A DNA stretch of 64,000 bases, taken from contig NW_024881296.1 in the NCBI RefSeq assembly GCF_018691265.1, positions 9,889,427 to 9,953,426 of the forward strand. The letters run 5' to 3'. This DNA is from Tyto alba. Its lineage: Eukaryota; Chordata; Aves; Strigiformes; Tytonidae. The notes beneath the pieces are model-generated. The model had not been told where the DNA came from, ran no database searches, and was given only the letters and a program-made list of their open reading frames with translations. Position numbers and translations under genes: made by a program. Shown here piece by piece: positions 1-12,435 of the stretch. Position 1 is the first letter of the stretch. The number at the start of each line of letters is the position of its first letter.

Positions 1-1429
1 AGTTGCATTTCTAGACACAACTGTTTTGTGATGACATACCGTTGGACTTTTTAGAGCTATTAGTGTCTCTCAGGAGAGCTGAGCTACTCTAGCATACATA
101 TGTATATATATATATATAAATATATATATGTGTGTGTGTTTTAATCTATTCCTCTGAATTAGAGCCTTTGCAAGGCATTTGTGCTACAATTATATAAGAC
201 TAAACATTTAAAGATTAAATTTTCAAATGCCGTTAAATATGAAAATGACAAGAAGTGAGAGAAGTCTTAAAGTCCTGTTAAGGATAGTGAGAAACGGTCA
301 ATACATACTCCTAAGCTTACCTTTCTAAACAGCATCTCTAATCTTGTTAGACAAAGGAAAGTTTTATTCCTTTGATGTACAGGTGGAATTCCCATGGGTG
401 CTAATGAGAATTATGTGCACAATTCAGCAGAATAAGCCCTATAATTTAAGGGGTATTTGGGGGGGGGCACTTCAAAGAAAAAAGCTAAAGTCTGTGATAG
501 TCTGAAAGTTTGAACATTTGAATAGCGATCAATATTTTCAATAATCTTGAATTTTCTAATATATGCCAAGTATGCTAGTGTTCAGAAGTCCAATACATAG
601 ATACCCAATCAAACTACAGTAATCTAAAAAGACAAAAAATAAGAACATGAACACATTTTAGAGTTATTGAAGTACAACCATGAAAATGGAAGTTATTTGA
701 TTTTTACTATTTGTAGAAAACTGTAAAAGACAAAAAATGTGAGGTTTCGATCTAATTGTTCTTTGATATAAAAGGAATCCCTATTAAGCCCTAGGTGAAC
801 AAAAAAGAAAAAATGGAATTCAGACAGACAGGCAGACACTAAATTTTAGATTCCCACTGCATTTCTAAATATCTTCTTAGGTGTATAGTTTTGATTTACT
901 GTGGTCTCAGTAATGTATGTGTAATGATTACACAAGAAGTAATTTCAGAACTTGGACTGCACATCAGAACAAAAGCTGAATAAAGGCACTGTGCTCTCCC
1001 CTTCTTGCTGCGGTGATGATCCATGATGGTTTTATACACTATCTTATGAAACAGAACCACAGTATGCCTGCTACCCAACCTGTAGGATTAATACTTCATT
1101 AATATTGTTGGTACCTGTGTGGACCTGCTTGGTGGGTGTACTGGAGACGTTCAGACTGACAAGCCAGGTAACAACTTAAGGAGGTGAATTCCCAGCTTTG
1201 GGTATCTGGAGTACAGATGTCTGTATCTGTCTTGTCTACAATCTCCTATGTGTTAGTAGAACAATCCTGGAGAGAAATTAATCTCATCCCATAATAGATG
1301 TCTACAACAAACCAGATTAATTGGTCATTAAATTTGTCCGTTTTGTTTTGTTGAGTGTACAGAGTAGGAGCTAAAAAGCTCAGACACGCATCTAAACATA
1401 GGTGAGAACATTCAAAAACCTAGTTTATC
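1..1429. other. AT-rich unique DNA, no gene seen
   Basis: AT-rich noncoding sequence with no recognisable repeat body apart from the dinucleotide tract at 95-140 and a short G homopolymer near 460. The only open frame, about 60 codons on the minus strand at 896-1078, has no family signature and no splice context. Confidence 0.6.
95..140. repeat. (TA)n/(TG)n microsatellite
   Basis: Alternating TA dinucleotides, briefly interrupted, pass into TG dinucleotides at the right end. A typical vertebrate compound microsatellite, likely length-polymorphic. Confidence 0.9.
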
Positions 1430-1445
1430 CACTGATGTAGAAGTT

Positions 1446-2405
1446 GGTCCAACCTCCAGTGATGGAGACTGCAACAACCACTTTAGTTAATATATTCCTA
1501 TGTTCATTATCATTTGAAAAGCATTTTTTAGTGATAATCTGTAAATTGAGCCAAATAGTTATACAATCTGTCATGGACAAATAGAACAGAATGTCACCTT
1601 CCCATTTTGAATCTTTTTTTTTACATATTTGAAGAAAGGTACATTTCGCTTCATTTTTGTCTTCTTCAGGTTTAACAAATACAGTATTTTTGACACTTAT
1701 CTGCAGGTCAGGTTTTCTGCATCTGTGCTCATCCCAAATAATATACATTTGATCAAAGATCCTTTTTGCTGTAGCATCCAAGGATGGCTGTAATATTCCA
1801 GCTAAGACTTTATCAGAGTAATGCAGAGACCAGAGAAAATCTATTTCAAATGTTGTAGGCACTATTTTTCTTCATGGAATTTTCCTTTTTTTTTTTTTTT
1901 TTTTTTTTCTCAGCAGCATAAGGTTACTCATCCTTGTTCTCTTTGTGATTCAGGTTATTTTCCAGGTCTTTTTCAGCCAATGACCCAGCTTGCTTATTCC
2001 TGTCTATATACAATAACTTGCCCTGGAAAAATAGCATGTGATTTTTTTTCCCAACCCTATCTGAAATCCGCCAAGTTTTCTTTGACTTTCATGCTAATAA
2101 TTATGATATTCTTGCCTTGGTGACCTTTCATACTTAATGAGCACACCTTCTGTTTCCTTCTCTGGGTCATTCATGCAAACATTTAATAGTTTTCTATCCT
2201 ACAGAGACACTTTGGAGAGTGGAAACTGCTCAGCTTTCCATTTACCTGTGGGATTTTCATCTAAACCATCTAAACTTTCCTTTTTGGAAAGGCACATGAA
2301 CCTGTGTTGAAAACCTTACTGGAACTGTGATATGACATCTGCTGTTTCTCGTCCATCTATAAGGTCTTCACCTCTTGTAAGAGGAAATTAAGATGGTTTG
2401 GCATG
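1446..2405 (-). pseudogene. Decayed CR1 reverse transcriptase remnant
   Basis: This is the reverse-transcriptase and 3' portion of the ancient CR1 above. The position equivalent to the catalytic FADD motif (about 2120-2137, minus strand) reads roughly K-Y-E-R-S-P, so both catalytic aspartates are gone. A 145-codon open frame at 1425-1862 overlaps the 3' part. Its middle has a faint W-x(2)-HY-x-DK and ATKRI pattern like the CR1 region after the catalytic core. Its last codons lie in what should be CR1 3' noncoding sequence, so I read it as chance openness of a dead element rather than a selected gene. Confidence 0.6.
1886..1908. repeat. Poly(T) tract, T23
   Basis: Uninterrupted run of 23 T inside the ancient CR1 remnant. 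It could be a slippage product or the poly(A) end of a minus-strand insertion. Confidence 0.9.
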
Positions 2406-2658
2406 ATTCATTCCTGACACACAAAGGTTAGTGGTTATTCATCCCTCTGCTTTACTCAGTGTGTTTGCAGATTGCTTGCTTCTTGGTTCCATGTGTCTTC
2501 CAGAAGCAGAAGTTAGGATATCTGCAACTTTTTGGCACCTCCTTTATAAAGCAGTGCACCACTTTTGCCTTTTGCTATTTTTTCATATCCATCTGTCTCA
2601 ACTTCTCTGAGGAGGCTTAACACTGAGCTCTTATTAACGAATTCTTGCAGTGCTCTGG

Positions 2659-2674
2659 AAAAAAAAAAAAAAAA
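2659..2674. repeat. Poly(A) tract, A16
   Basis: Uninterrupted run of 16 A inside the ancient CR1 remnant. No retrotransposed body is recognisable just upstream of it. Confidence 0.85.
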
Positions 2675-3200
2675 GAGTCATCAGATACGGGCAGTTTGAA
2701 AACATCTGATTAAGTCAAGCATCAATTTGTTCCTTGCTATACCAGGCTGAAGTCTTGATCCTTCAAGCCTGATATTAATTATGATAGTGTCCGATAGCAA
2801 ATGAGCTTTTTAGAGAGAGTGAAAAAAGTCATTATGTGTTTAGAAATTTTCAGCATCATATGTCAATCACTTTCAGTATCTGCAGCGACAAACCAACCAT
2901 CTCTCTTGTTTTCATCTTACCTTGGAAATACTTACTTATAAGTGGTTTCCTGTTGTATTTTATTTCCTCCACGTTTCCTTTTGTGACTCCATTTTTCTAA
3001 ATCCAACTTTAATTGCAGTGCAGTGTTTTCACACTCATCCTTAGTAATTTGACCTGGTGACCATTTTCTATGCAGTTCTTTTTTGTGCTTAAAATGCCAA
3101 TGAGATATTTCATGAAACTTACAGTTTCTCAGCTGTGCGCCCTTAATATTCTTTTTTAATTGGTAATTTCTTTTACACCTTCTCCTTTTACAAGCCATTT

Positions 3201-3852
3201 GAAAAGATCTTTCCTTCTAATTCTCTGATTTCATTGAAATCTGAGAAATGCTGTTTTCATTCTGCCCTTATTTGTGCGCTCTGTTTGAGGGGTCATGAAG
3301 CTACACCATGCTTACTCATACCCAAGTTATCTTTCAATTTGATGGACTCAGAGTTCTTTCCTATTGGTTGAAATAACATGTAGAAATTCTCCCTTATAAA
3401 TGCCCTACAGTTTGCTACTAATTAGAAGCACTTACAGGGTAGTCAGTGACTCATTATGTCAATTTTTCACAAGCTGTTTTTGTTATCAAACATTTCTACT
3501 GATGACTGCTCATTTAAGGGTTTTAAAGGGTCAGAATGACATCACCTACTCTGTATGAGGATTGAAACAAATATTTCTGCTCATGATTGTTCACTGGCTA
3601 ATTCTATATTTTGTGAGACTTTGCCACTGAATCTCTTCTATTTCAATTTCTCTTTATTTGCATTTTAATGCCAGTTATGAGTCTCAACTATGAGGATTCA
3701 GCCTTTTGAGACACTTAAACTCATCTGTAAAGATAATAATAATAATCCTCCCCGATAATTCTCATATGCTTCCACAATAATCTTAATTATATTCAATTCC
3801 CTTTCTTTGCCTGTACTGTCATTTTGTCTCCAACTACTTGTTCAGCACAGTG

Positions 3853-3892
<40 letters not shown>

Positions 3893-5217
3893 GTATGAAT
3901 AAGTGTGCATATCTGCACTTACCTGAATACTGAATTTAAGGGTGATTTTGTATCCTAAGTAGGCTAAATAATAACAGTTAAAGGAGTGTTTGTCTGATTC
4001 CTAGAACTACAAGTGACAACAAAATGCCTTATAATATATGGATTTAAAACCTTCTGGGCAAAAGAGGAAGATCCATGAGAACAGTTTAGTGACTGCCGCA
4101 ACCTCAGAAAAACTTCAAATATTCCCTGTATGGAAATAAAGAAAAAGTTATTTAAGTTATTTTAGCCATATATAAGCAGAGACATCTTCATAAAAAAAAA
4201 AAGGCCTGAGAAAAGTGTGATATTTTTCTATCCTGGAACTAAAGTACTGAGGAATTATAATTTTGATTTGCATTAAAAGCAAAGTATAATTTTTAACCCT
4301 GTGTGTCCTTAAAATCCTGATTCAATGAGGCTTTTAAACACCAGCTCTACTTCAAAGTATGCTTACAATTGCTTTATTGGATCAGGTCCTAATTCTCTCA
4401 AAAACACAAATGGACCTTATTAAAAGTCAACAAGCTTGTGCTCTGTGGCTTACTTTAAAGTTATTTCATTTGAAGTACAGGGATCCAATTAATTCCAATT
4501 GAGCTGTTTTACAGATATGAAATTGAGGCCAAATTGAGGACTATTGATGGTCTAAAAGTTTCCGATTCTATAGCTGTCTGCAGGGCAAAACTGTTTTTGT
4601 GGAAGAGTTTCCTATTATTAGACAATTTTATAAACTACAGAGATCTGACTCTTTTCACTTAACATTTACTTCATAAATACGTGAATCTTTCTTAAACCAC
4701 CAGCACATATTCACGGCATGATTTTCTAATATGGATAATAAAATAAGTTAGTGTAAACAAATTATAATGTTTATCCACTGGAAATATTACGTACTGAAAT
4801 CCTCAAAATTAATTTTCGGAACACTTTAGCTGTATCTTGTTAAGATGAAGGCTGGTTCTGATTTATAGGATCACTGTGGAGTTCCTTATTAAACTGTCAC
4901 TCAGAGAGCATAATAGTGGAAAACCCATTACTGTGTTAATTAGGTCTGTGGTAGTTTTCAGACTGGTGGTGACAGCTACCCGCATGTGGCCTAGCATATG
5001 TACTATCTGAGTGGCAACATTACCTCTGTTAGGGTAGAAGACTTTGCACAGTCATGGCAAAAGGGTAAAGGATGTTATTTTGCCCCTTAGAGGGCAGTAT
5101 CACAATCCAGGAAAAAGCTTCAAAGGTTAGATTTATTTTGTTGCAAAATATGTGTAACGACAAAACATGCTGCAGCCTCATTTTATTTTGCTCTTTTTTT
5201 ATTTATTTCTCACCCAG
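3201..5217. other. AT-rich unique DNA, no gene seen
   Basis: Noncoding stretch whose clear structure is the GT microsatellite at 3856-3895 and a short ATA run near 3730. No repeat consensus or conserved reading frame was recognised. Confidence 0.55.
3856..3895. repeat. (GT)n microsatellite
   Basis: About 19 GT units with a single GC interruption near the right end. Alternating purine-pyrimidine sequence of this kind can adopt Z-DNA and is usually polymorphic. Confidence 0.95.
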
Positions 5218-5360
5218 GGGTAGCTGCCTTGCACAAACACCCAGTTATGTTCCTCTAGGTACAGAAGTTACTGTGAAAAAATTAGATAAATTGATACCAG
5301 AGGACTGTATTGTTCAAAAATATTGTGATTTTTTGAGTGACCTCAGCCACAGGATTTCAG
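5218..5360 (+). other. Exon-shaped segment of unknown gene (candidate)
   Basis: A pyrimidine-rich tract at about 5175-5215 ends in CACCCAG, giving a good 3' splice acceptor. The following 143 nt are open in one frame only and end at TTTCAG with GTAATA next, an acceptable donor. The frame enters in phase 2 and leaves in phase 1. It encodes about 47 residues including the pattern TEVTVKKLDKLIPEDCIVQ, with mixed charged and hydrophobic residues and three cysteines. An alternative acceptor six bases on (TAG at 5221-5223) would start the exon at 5224 and keep the frame. I do not recognise the protein. No second exon of the same gene was found in the window, as could be the case in a gene with very long introns. 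It may also be a chance combination of weak splice signals. Confidence 0.3.
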
Positions 5361-8300
5361 GTAATAATTCCATGATAAAATAAATGTTTGTATTTCTGGG
5401 CTATACCAGGCTGGGCTTAGGTAATAGGTAGTCCCCCAGATCTCTGGGTATCTTTCAGTTGTTATTTACTTTTGGACTTCCTAATGTGCCCTTGTGACAT
5501 GAAGTCTAATGAAGTTTCCAAAAGTGATCTTGAAAGTTATGACCCTCGTCTTTCAATCAGACTTAGGCTGGGCTATACACATCTGTCACTGTGAAGCAAA
5601 CTAAGGTATGATATTCAGATGTTCAGCCACTCTAGAGCAAATTCATGTAGGCCTACACTTACCTGTAGTAAATGTGTAGTAGCAAACCCCACCTCCATTG
5701 ATAGAAACATGTTTGGAAACATTGATGAACTCCTTCAAATTTCCTTGAATTTACTCAGAGCTGTTGTCAGTGAGTAGGGGATACTCCTTTTAAACCCTAA
5801 AAATCCATATCCTCACTAGTAAAGCATTCACTTGTTCATGTAGCCAGCATAGTAAGTCACATTTGAAAAGCAGAATATTCTTCGCTAATTCAGTAAAGCA
5901 TGTCTTAAAAAGCATCTCAAAACAAGATATAGAGAGTAAGGTCAGGCCCACCAGAAGCAATACGATAATCTTCTGAACCCCAAATGATTTTTCTTTTATT
6001 CTACTTTCAAAAGAAAAGTGCTCTCTCCCTCTTTTTTTGCTCTAGCATTGCACTGGGAGAAGCTGTTCAGCAGTGAAGCAAGCAGATGTGGTACACAAAC
6101 TGAATCATTCATTAAACAAGTATTTGTGGGCTGACACTAATACCTATACTTGGGGAGCATGCTAAATATCTATTCCTATGCACATTGCTGTTTCTTCTCT
6201 TTAAAAAGTAGACCAGTCCAAACAAGAGCCTGCTGTGAATCCATTGAAGTCAGTGGACTGTCTCCCCCTGCACTGCGTAGCCTTTGTGCCTAGGTCTTAT
6301 CCTGTGCCCTGCTGGGAAAAATGACCTAATGCATTTTTGCCCATCTCTGAATTTGATGACTCCCTGACGCTATTTTCCCCACATTTCCATTCCAATCTCA
6401 CTTTCTTCTACATACCTCATTTCATCATATCTTCTGTCACATTTTTAAAATACATCATTTAATACTGAAAATTATGTAGAGCTTTTTGACATTTAAAAGA
6501 TCATGGATTTCTCAGCAGAAATAAGGAAAGTCTGCCAGCCAGAAGACAGGCCACAATTAGTGTGCAGTCAAAACTTCTCTCATGCATATAAATCACTCCA
6601 TCTCCCAAGACTCCAAGTCAGAAAGAACAGGTGGATGAGACACCAGTGTCATGAAGTACTGTTGACTAAAACAAGAAGCAGCAATTGGGACAGAAAAAAT
6701 CTTTCTGTTCCTCACTATTTAGGCTGAGCTCATGGAGTTGCTTTAAGTCAAAGGACAGAATCCAGAGCCATTTGTCTGAAAAAATACAATTGCAGTCAGG
6801 CAGCAAATAAGCTAATTCATCCAGAATATTTACAAGACAGAAAAAATGTTAATTATATTTTTCTGAGATCTTTGTGATCACATAAGGGGATGTTTGACTG
6901 AGCTACTAAATTCCAAACAATGATAGATAGAGTATGAGAGGGAAAAATGAAAATTGCCCGAAGATTACCTGCTCAGTATTCAGGGTCCATCCTTCACATG
7001 ATGAAAGAATATAGTGCTAGGTTAATTTTTTTCCTCTCTGAATTAAGGACTCTCTGCTCTTGGAACTCACCTGTCGTCTTGCCTCCACCACGACCTCCTC
7101 TGGAGGTTTCTACTGGTCAAAGATTTAAAAACATGTTGGGTAGTCCATGTTGGAACAAGGAAATTGGAAACATTTTGTCCTTTTGCCAACAAAAGACATT
7201 TTACATTACTAACTTTCCTTGAATTACCTTTCTGATGATATGTGTAAAACATTCCAGACAGATAGTGGATAAAGAATCACACTTTAGAACTGTCTCCACT
7301 AAATCAGGGATGATAAGAAACTGTGGATTTTCAGAAGAAGAAGAAGAGATCTGGAGTTAATGTGAACTTTTCAGGCTTTCATCTGATTTTATCAAACTCA
7401 TTGTAAAGTCTGATATAAAAGAGAGTTCAAACATAGGATCACAGTCAGTTTCCTTGACTGTGTTCTCAGAAGCAGTATCTGTCCTGCCCAAAAAAGGTTT
7501 AGATTTTTTTGTTCCCCTTCAAAACCTCTTTGGAGAACAAATTATCAGAAGTAGCAACATGTGACTTCATGTGGGGGTGAAAACTGATAGGGGTGTAGTA
7601 CATAAGCTTTAGGTATTTGACAATTGTGGTTCTATACCAGGGATATTCATGTTATTTTGTATATTGAATGGAGAAATAAAATCACATATCATTTGTGATC
7701 TTGATGTAGAGAAGAGTCTATGCTTTAGAAGTCAGTCAAATTATCTTCTTGTTTACATCTGACTAAAAACAAAACTGAAAATTCATTGTCAAATGAAGAT
7801 TGCTACATCAACAGTTGTGCGCTGCACTTCAGCATGAAGATTGTTGAATGGGTACTAGTGAAGGGAATGTGATTTAAATTATGAAAGATTTCTAGAGACA
7901 TCATAATGCAAGAATCTATTAATAGCAGAATTCAATCCCGCAGCTCTAATGAAACTGGTAAAATGCATCAGCTGAAGTTACCATGAATTGCAATGTATGC
8001 AACAGCACTGAAGTTAATTAATCACTATTAGTCACTCCTGAACTAGTTCCTTTCAGGCTTACAATTATGCTTATTCCAATAAACACTCTGTATAACACCC
8101 AGACTATTTTGTTTCTGAAAATAATAATTTGACAAAGGAGGTGGAGAAGTAGATATCTTTATTGTATATCCTAAAAAGAAAATACAAAAAAAAATTTTTT
8201 TTTTTTTAAACTTGGATTTGCCTTTCTACCTTAACTGATTTCTTACTACCAGGAATTTAAATCTTACAGTATAACACAGCAATACAAAACTCCAGTCTCT

Positions 8301-9347
8301 CATGCCAATATGTTTATTTCCATGTGGGAGGTTAGAAGAGTATTAGATTTGTAACAGCAATGCTATAAGGAAACACTTGGTCTCCTAGCTGCCATAATTA
8401 TTATCAGCTGCAAACTTACTGGGTTTCCTCTTATTAATGTTATCACTTGGCACAGAATTATGATGCAGGTTTAGCCAGTTATTTAGCCATCTGTGAAGTG
8501 GCTTAACTCTGTAAGGCATGGTATTAAACAAAATTCATATTAGTTTTGAGGAATACACAGTTCATGGCATTGTCTGCAATTCAGTTAAATAAGAATGAAG
8601 TCTGTTGGGAAATTACTATAGTTGGACTAATTACATATAACAGCACAGGAAAATATGGGTATTATAGATGAAACTAAATCCTTCAGTAAAGCCTCCTTAT
8701 GGTAGATGGTTTTTGGATTCTCTTCCCCTCCTTGCCCTGCAATAAACTATGAAAAAATTGAACCTATCGCTGAATTATTTTCCTTTAATGAGTCTGATTT
8801 CAAATAGAATATTTTTCATCCCTTGTCTTCATTTCCTGGCAGAGAACAGAACAAATAAATGAATTTGTTTAAGAGACATTAGAGAAAGAATATAGAATAC
8901 TAAATCTGACCTATTGAATTATCTTGTAGTAAATTAAAAATAATTTTAACAGCCCACAGGCTAAAGTATTAAAAACAACATCGAACCCCATTTGGTTTCA
9001 CATGTAAGAAGTAAAGGAACCAAAGGGCTGGTGTCTAAACACTGAGCTCTCTGCTCTTTTATTCCCATGGACCCCACTAACAACTTCAGGCTTTGTATCA
9101 ACCACTGATACACACAAATGATGCCAAGATTTACATTCTTATAAGTGAGCATAATGTCATAAGTGTATCTATCTGCACATTTATGGAGGTGCAGTTTTCT
9201 GAGTAATACAATAGAAAGATCAGAATGTTCAGAAACCCAGTACTAGCACTGGTATGGAGAAACTTGGAAACAAAATTAGGTAGGTTGCTGCTCTTCCTGC
9301 AAAGCCAACGTATTGTTCTCATCATGTCTGATGGGGACTAGATCAGA
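5361..9347. other. Long unique stretch, no gene seen
   Basis: AT-rich DNA with only short open frames on both strands (about 60-90 codons) that lack family motifs. At 8188-8208 an A run passes straight into a T run, a palindromic A/T block. At 6236-6262 there is a small motif of an old amniote repeat, listed separately. The block at about 7790-8060 is less repetitive and of more even composition than its surroundings, and would be a reasonable place to look for conserved noncoding sequence. I cannot test conservation here. Confidence 0.5.
6230..6265. repeat. Possible old amniote repeat scrap
   Basis: Contains CCATTGAAGTCAGTGG, close to the 'ccattgaagtcaatgg' core that recurs in old dispersed repeats of birds and turtles. 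Only this core is visible, so the call is weak and ends are arbitrary. Confidence 0.28.
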
Positions 9348-9349
9348 TT

Positions 9350-9422
9350 AAAAAAAAAAAAAAAAAAGAAAATTCTTTTTATACAAAAATCAAGTATGCT
9401 TTTTTTTAAAAAAAAAAAAAAA
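9350..9422. repeat. Poly(A) tract and T8-A15 block
   Basis: A18 at 9350-9367, then a T8 run passing directly into A15 at 9400-9422. Low-complexity DNA with no recognisable retroposed body beside it. Confidence 0.85.
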
Positions 9423-9647
9423 TATGTCCCTCAGTAGAAAACTTGTTAAAAAATAGTATCCAAAATTATGAACATTTTCTTAAGAACACAACGAGGAATC
9501 ATAGAACCTTGTTGATGATTGGTAAATAAATAAATTTAGGGAACATATCATTTTATCAAGAAACAAAATACTTCCCATTTTCCCCATCTTTGCTTGTTTA
9601 CTGGATGGATGTGAGTGTTCACAAATTTTACGATCCTTGTCTGAGCT

Positions 9648-9700
9648 TTATATATATATGAATATGTATACACACGTATATACATGTATATATATATTTA
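9648..9700. repeat. TA/TG-rich microsatellite
   Basis: Imperfect TA, TG and CA dinucleotide runs forming several short self-complementary stretches. It lies just upstream of the CR1 fragment. Confidence 0.85.
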
Positions 9701-9764
9701 CAAATAAAATGCCCTCCAGGAAATGCACAGTCCTCAAGGATACTGAAGGTTATTGCAAAAAGGG

Positions 9765-10050
9765 ACAGAATGATCTCTTTGTGTCCATAGTGGATGGGCT
9801 GAGAAGCAGTGGGTTAAACAGCATGAGGGAAGATTCAGATTAACCTTTACTAAAAGGGTTTATAAAGTGAAGCAATATCCAAGAGGGAACAAACTAGAAT
9901 AGATTACATGGGAGGTGATAGAGTCTCCATTTTTGGAGGTATTTACAAGCAAGCTGGAAAATACCAGAAAAAAATATAGTTAATCCTACATTAGGGGAAG
10001 AAAGCAGATCAGATGATCTCTGGAGACCCCCAGACATCCAAATCAAAGTT
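9765..10050 (+). mobile_element. Old CR1 3'-end fragment
   Basis: The order of blocks matches the last part of CR1 ORF2 and its 3' untranslated region. An AGAAGCAGTGGGTTAAAC block stands near 9813. It is followed by a segment equivalent to the 'gaaaaactt...gtggttaagc' region, then GGAGGTGATAGAGTCTCC and TTTTGGAGGTATTT near 9910-9945. It ends with CAGATGATCTCTGGAGACCCC near 10009-10030, the equivalent of the 'agatgacctccagaggtccc' end. Terminal octamers are missing. Divergence is well above that of the copy at 52.8-53.9 kb. The body resembles the older CR1 lineages shared with turtles and crocodilians. Confidence 0.78.
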
Positions 10051-12435
10051 GCATATATCCTTCTGGAGGCCAAAAACTTGAACTTAAGCTTAGGTGTTTA
10101 AGAGTGCATCCACACGGCTGTTTTAGTTTGGCTCAAGAGGATGCTTTCCAAGTAAATTTTGCAATTGTTCTCATTCACTGCACCTTGGTTTGCATAGCAG
10201 AGAGGTCTCAGGAGGCATGAAGTCTATTCCCTTTAGGTAAAACTGAACTGTAACTTGCACTCTGGGATCACACTCAATAAATTTTAGCTGCTAATTGGCA
10301 ATCAGCTCATGGGGTCAAACCGAATTTGTCTGGAGGAAAGTGACTACAGAGCAGACAAAGGTCCTTACACCGTCTGTTTTGTTCTACAGAGCCTCTCCTG
10401 TTAGACCTTTCTTCTTGCTAGTGTAACCTGACATAAGGTTTTACTGGGTATGACCATAAGTTCCTGAGTAACAGAGGCTGCCAGGCTCTATTGTACTTCT
10501 GAGTCCTGTACCACAGATACAAGGAAAATCAAGCAGAATAAAATAAAAGGAGAAACAAAATTTAAGATAAGTCCTTTTTGTCCATTTTAAAAGCAGAAAT
10601 AGTTTTATTACATCAAATTTATACCATATTGTAGATCATCTATATACATCTGTTTATATATATGAAAATTCTTAACACTCAGCTATAGTCAGTTGAAGGC
10701 AAATCAACAGACACCAGGAGTCTGCTCAGGTATCACTAGTCTTCATCTTTCCTGAATGTACTTTCCAAAGTAAACATTTCCAATACAGATTGCAAATGAA
10801 ATACAAGGCTTTTTTCTAAAAGATTATGCCTGTTATGCTTTTTCCTGATTCATATCTGACCTATTATTTACCTTAGAAAGCAATTATCTTTTGAAAATAA
10901 TAAGTCACTGGCAGAATATAAATTAATAGATCACCTCACAATATGATGGTGTCTCTGGTCTTGTGGTCACCCATGCTTTCAGCTGTCGTCCAGATGCCAA
11001 CACATAAATGCAATAGGCGCATATAAAAAACTGTGAAGACCTGGAGAATTGGCCTAGGACTGACTTCTGATTTCTCTGACATTAGAATCTCTTTCTGTTA
11101 GACCCCAGGCTTGTTTCTCTTGTCTCTCTTGGTGGTTGCTCAGCACATTTCACACTGCACTGAAGTCCACAGAGAAGCACTGCCATGGTCAAACACTTTT
11201 CCTCTCTACAAAACTGTATGCAACAGATCACTTCTAGATAGAACTTGTTTATAACAGGGAAAATGAGCCTATGGTCAGGAGCAGACCCCAACAGAAAAAC
11301 CAGGACATTAAAAGGACAGGAATGGCTCAACATTCAGAACTTTTTCCTGATGGCTGCAAACTGCAGAGAGCTGCTGGAGGTACTGAATGAAAGAGGGCAA
11401 TGCACAAAATGTCAGTAAGCAAAGATTAGCCAAGGAATGTTGCATTCAGTTTGGTTGCTACATTAAAAATTGAGCTGTCCTTTTATGCTTTATCTCTTAA
11501 GCAAAAGCTAAAGTTAAAAGAGGTTTCATGAAGCTTATGTCAATTACTTTTAAAATCTAATGTCCTTGGAAATAGTTAAATGGTAAACCAGAGTATCTGC
11601 ACATTGGCTGAAATGCTAATGGAACATGCAAGATTGATTGCGAGGCTTGGGGACAGCTTTATTCATTCTGACATAAAAATTTTTGGCCTACAGATGACCT
11701 GATTCCTAGGAGTCCTCACAAAGGCTTGAAATTCTCCTCTGAAACAGACATATTAAAGCTGGAGGATAAAATCAGAGCCAAAAAACTACAATACCCTGAG
11801 ATTATGACAAAATAGGAATTTCTCTATATATGTACAACAAATATGCATCTTTGAGACACAGACACACACACATATATACACATTTATATAGTAATTACTA
11901 TTAAGTTAACAACAGGCTCTAATAATAATTTGTCAGAAAAATTGACCAAAAATGAAATGGTGAATTATCTAAAATGCAAGAAGTCGCTCCTCTGACCAAT
12001 TGCATAATGATGAGATAAGAGTCAACTTGCAGTATGCAGACTTTTTATGATTCAGCTACAAGGTGCTGCAGATCTGTCCTCCTCAAGATCGTCTCATTTG
12101 GAAGGGACTTAGTAGCTAAGGAAACCAAAAAAAGAGGATGGTGGACTATTATTGAGGATGCATATACTTAGGAAATCCTGAGCTCTTAAAAATCTGTCAA
12201 TAATTGCCTCTCTGTCTTACAAAGCCATTTTTCTTCCTCCTAACAGAGTGCTGCTTCTATTAGCTTTGATTACAGAAAAGCACAATCATCTGTTCAAATA
12301 AGGAAGGACGGCCTTTTCTTTTAAACACACACTGAATGCTGGTAGGCTGTAGTATTTCACTAAACACTGAGGCTAGTCTGAAGATAGCACACCCAGCAAG
12401 GAAACAGATAAAAAGAGCAGCACATTCCTGTGTGA
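10051..12435. other. Unique DNA, no gene seen
   Basis: No repeat consensus or gene recognised. A CA/TA-rich patch lies near 11860-11892. The 83-codon minus-strand frame at 11082-11333 has no motif I can name. Confidence 0.5.

Larger units (their letters stand above)
1430..3200 (-). mobile_element. Ancient CR1-like LINE, ORF2 and 3' part
   Basis: Read on the minus strand, scattered blocks align in the correct order with CR1 ORF2 as I know it from birds and turtles. The linker between endonuclease and reverse transcriptase falls at about 3030-3110, with a lysine-rich stretch containing the pattern KW..GQIT. The block before and across the first catalytic aspartate region is at 2301-2405. The region around the FADD motif is at 2111-2194. 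The block after it (GGCTGAAAAAGACCTGG) is at 1961-1978, and the post-ORF block with TCTCCATCACTGGAGGT is at 1446-1482. A T23 tract (1886-1908) and an A16 tract (2659-2674) look like later insertions or expansions. Divergence is high, with many stops and shifts. Ends are approximate, and the terminal octamer tail is not visible. The match was made by eye, so subfamily is left open. Confidence 0.72.

Noticed and set aside
1425..1862. 145-codon minus-strand open frame as a possible gene
   Set aside because: It overlaps the ancient CR1 remnant, its 3' end falls in CR1 noncoding sequence, and there is no start context or splice evidence.
8188..8208. A-run to T-run palindrome as a terminator-like hairpin
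   Set aside because: Homopolymer A/T juxtapositions arise easily by slippage, and nothing transcribed is recognised nearby.
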